Shown in pieces: positions 60,748-64,000 of a DNA stretch of 64,000 nt. Position 1 is the first letter of the stretch, and each line of letters opens with the position of its first letter. This DNA is from Cryptomeria japonica. Lineage: Eukaryota; Streptophyta; Pinopsida; Cupressales; Cupressaceae. Under the pieces are notes generated by a model, which was given only the letters and a program-made list of their open reading frames with translations, was not told the origin of the DNA and ran no database searches. The stretch covers positions 611,077,673 through 611,141,672 of the forward strand of contig NC_081408.1 in NCBI RefSeq assembly GCF_030272615.1, in the 5' to 3' direction. The position numbers and the translations under genes are program-made.

Positions 60748-63647
60748 ATATGCAGTTAAATGTATTTCGTGTGGTGTTAAATAGCAGATATCTTTGAAAA
60801 AGTTTATAGCTATTAGAAGGTTCAAATAGTGTCAGATTTAAGGTCAAGATCATTCCAAAAGTTATTATGTGGAGACTGATTAGCATTAATGTCTATTGGA
60901 TTTATTTGGTTTAATAAGTCTTTTTTAGCTTTTATATATGTAATAAATGACATTGTGGAGATATAAGTGAATGTCATTATATTTTTGTTATACCCATTAA
61001 TAATTTCAATTTTGATATGATAGATTTTTTCCCTCCATTTTATGAAGAGAGTTGAGATTCTTTTATATTTGTTGTTTAATTTGTGACATTAGATTATTAA
61101 TGTCAATTTATTCCTCTTTTCTTATATTCGTTAATGTAGTATTAGAATTAGTTTGTTTAAAAAGATGTAATGTGTAAGGAAGATAAGTGAGAGGAAAGAC
61201 TAAGAGGAATTGTTTTAGATTGATTGAAAGGATGAAATGTACAATAGTAAAGGGTTATCACAATATAGTGTATTTCATTTGTGAAACATCTCCACCTTTT
61301 TTTAAATCATGTATTTTTTAGAAAAATACACAATTTAATTCTATTGGAATTACATTTAAGTAGTCTTCATTAAAGGAAAATAGATCAAACCCATTAAATA
61401 TAACCTCACTAAGCTTAAATCAAACCTTTATGAGGGGGTTCTCTTTACCTATCAAAATGTTGACATAAAAATATAAAAATTGCTCCACCTTTTGAAAGAT
61501 CAAAATAAGTCATTTGAAATGCAATTTCTTAAGTATTTATCCTTTAATGTTAACTTTTTAAAATTTTAATATGCTTTTTTTTTTTTTCTAACATTACATA
61601 TTTAAAATATTATAATGAATGTATTACATATTTAAAATATTATAATGAATGTATGTCTATTGTAAAAAAAAATGACCATTTTTAAATACACTCAAAAAAA
61701 TAATTAGCATTGTTAGAAAAATATCAAAGAAATGCACTACACTCCACATGGATGTACTTTCAATGAAAAGGTAATCTCTATATATATACTATGAGAAATT
61801 TGTTATGAAACATACAAGTCTAATTTGTTTTATAATATTAATTCAAAAATCAATATCCAAAAATTGTTGATTTTTTAATTTTTAGTGATAGTTGTGTGAT
61901 ATGAGAAAGTACCACTCAACAAAAATAATAGAAAAAGATAAAATTTAATTGAAATAATAATAATAAGAATGATTCTTTAATTTTTAAAATTACACCTTAT
62001 TCTACATAGAAAATGTCACAATTTAATGGTTTACATTATTCTTAAATTATTTTTTAAAATATGATGTATTGCCATAGCTCCTCTAAACAAATCTCTTAAG
62101 TCATTTACTATGATTTTAAGTGAGGAAGTTCTGGAAAACCAATATAGTGAATATGATTAATTTATTCTTCTATTTAGATGCACCAATGTGTAGAGTGCAA
62201 GAGAAGTAAGGGAAGAGGATTAATGTCATGTAGGGTGTTTCAATAATTGTGTAGTACTCATTGATTTAATGTCTAATATTTTTGAACATACAACATTACA
62301 TCAATAATTGTGACTTTAAAGTTGTTATTACTAATGATAACTATCCATAATTGAATGAATCTATCCCTTAGATATAAAAAAACAACAAATCATGCAATGC
62401 CACATCAACGCACTAACAAAACATGACTTCATGCATAAATATCAATCTCACTTATTTCAGAGCTTTTATGGATACCTTGATTAAAAACATGCTAATGTGG
62501 CATCATATTTGATGATATGCCCTGATAACAGAGACTCCCCAAAAAATTAAAAATGATTTAAATTTCCTAAAATTTTGAGACAATTTTGTTATTATTTTTT
62601 TTTAAAGAAAAAATTTTTAAAAAAAAGGAAGACAAGGGAGCCATGATAACCCCCCAAAAAATGTGTCACAATCAGAGGCCTCCCCCTTACCCTTGATTGC
62701 TATCTTTGCCGCAACTATAACTGTAATCATAGCCTTAGGAGGAGATTAAAATAAACCTCCATGAAATCGTCTGTTCCATTAGGTTTCGATTATGCCCTTC
62801 ACCTCCCCTCCACCATTTGAAATATCAGCATTTTCACTTGGCAATGAAGAATCAACCCTATGTGGACCGAAGCATCAACTCTTCATTTCTCCTATCATCT
62901 ACGACCCCTTTGTGAGCCATGCACAACTCTGCAGAAGGAAGGGATTTACCAAACAAATAAATAATTAAACCAAAATTAGAAATCTAGTGGCGAACTGTAG
63001 TCTATACTAGAACTCACGAGTCCCTTACCCATATCCTCTGTTGCATCCTTGCACCTTTGCTTCTATACAGTGAGACCAAAAATAAAATGTTAGTGAAATG
63101 AAGAAGAATATTTACAAAAATGTAGGTAAAATTGTTGAATTTTGAATTCCTGATGATGTGGTAGATTGTATAGTTGAGTATCAGACCTGTGATTTTATTT
63201 TTCTTAAGAAGAATTCTATTTGAAAGTTAAAATCAATTGAGAAAATAGGGGTTGGAATATTGACACCTTGAGGGGGCTTGGGAGAGGGTATGTTACTTGC
63301 ATGTTTAGATTTACTAATCATGCTCATGTTTTCCTTTAATATGGCACCTAGGTTATATGTGGGAAGTTTTGCTACTTAAAGGCATGGACTCTTGACATTC
63401 ATTCTGAAGGGTCTTTTAGGTTAAAATATCCTATGTGGATTGAGTTACCTTTTTTAAACCTTGCCTTTTGACCTTTTTTAAGGGAAAAGGTATCACAACT
63501 CAAAAGGGTTTTGTCACGTAAAAATAATATAGATAAATTTGTCAACATTAGGGTTAATCTAGAGCATGTATTGAGATGGACTTAACTATTCAATTACCTA
63601 ATAGTATCAAACTAACAGTTCTAGGGTTTGAGTTTACCATCTAATTT
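60748..63647. other. AT-rich intergenic region
   Basis: 3' UTR of the PGG gene, then intergenic DNA. A direct repeat of about 36 bp with ATTACATATTTAAAATATTA lies near 61585-61655. No gene or RNA recognised. Confidence 0.5.
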
Positions 63648-64000
63648 TTTTTTATTAAGGAAAACAAGTTTTTAAGGGACCAGAAACCCTATACAAGACA
63701 AGTTTTAGAAGCACCTGCAACCCGAACCGAAAGATAAACTTGAAAGTCCACTCAAAGGAAAAGCACACAAAAGAGACACAGCACAGCCAAACACAAAAGG
63801 GGGAAAAACACAAAGCGACCCCCAACAAAACCCAGCGGGCTGCAAAAGACAGTAGCCCCAACCCAATCAGGACGGATCAAGAATTTGATCTTCCCTTGTG
63901 GGATCGAAGTGTCATATAAAAAGAGGACTGGGAAAATTTAGATTTTTTTCTTTTAACAGTAATCCATCCCTCTTCAACCCTAGCAGTAGCCTTTTGCCAA
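63648..64000 (-). mobile_element. LINE-type 3' end, ORF tail and poly(A), cut by the window edge
   Basis: On the minus strand an ORF tail runs from the edge to a TGA at 63879-63877 (EEGWITVKRKKSKFSQSS, then MTLRSHKG). It resembles the C-terminal end of a plant LINE ORF1. About 220 bp of 3' untranslated sequence follow, then an A-rich tail (TTAATAAAAAAAAATT) at about 63658-63646. No ORF2 lies between, so this could be an ORF1-only or internally deleted LINE. Only the tail is visible. Confidence 0.5.

Overview
The window is nuclear DNA from a seed plant, most likely a gymnosperm. It is AT-rich, dominated by old and nested transposable elements, and carries one gene family of plant type (ankyrin-repeat proteins with a PGG membrane domain) with GT-AG introns. 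The gymnosperm assignment is an inference from element density, element size and LINE type, not something the sequence proves.

Layout. 1-1790: decayed LINE (endonuclease and start of the reverse transcriptase region). 2630-5210: minus-strand ankyrin-PGG pseudogene that still keeps its intron. 5690-6340: GA/TA simple repeats. 7334-12532: structurally complete LTR element (two LTRs, 5-bp target duplication, PBS, PPT) of copia type, with gag and protease but no integrase or reverse transcriptase; an acidic ORF lies in their place. 13921-27129: a 13.2-kb DNA transposon with about 30-bp terminal inverted repeats, clusters of a near-palindromic 12-mer near both ends, a 2.9-kb array of perfect hairpins, and two convergent multi-exon genes: a 565-codon protein of unknown function (+) and a 934-codon DDE-like transposase (-). 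Each gene has a single premature stop. 27842-29486: LINE with ORF1 and ORF2 overlapping by ATGA. 29487-43651: probable giant hAT-related element holding a hAT transposase pseudogene (-), a 1360-codon single-frame ORF with a G-patch and coiled coils (+), two smaller ORFs and a tandem array.

42790-58195 is a direct tandem duplication of a block of about 7.7 kb. The block starts inside the hAT transposase gene and ends inside intron 1 of the ankyrin-PGG gene. The upstream copy therefore carries an orphan promoter and first exon (48907-49402), while the downstream copy leads into the only apparently intact host gene here, a three-exon, 557-aa ankyrin-PGG protein (exons 56668-57163, 58502-59001, 60070-60747). 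The rest is AT-rich intergenic DNA and a LINE 3' tail at the right edge.

The coding relics mostly decay by point mutations to TAG/TAA while their reading frames stay open, so several long transposon proteins can still be followed across kilobases. The most novel items are the 13.2-kb transposon with its hairpin array, the G-patch protein linked to a hAT-like element, and the duplicated first exon of the PGG gene.
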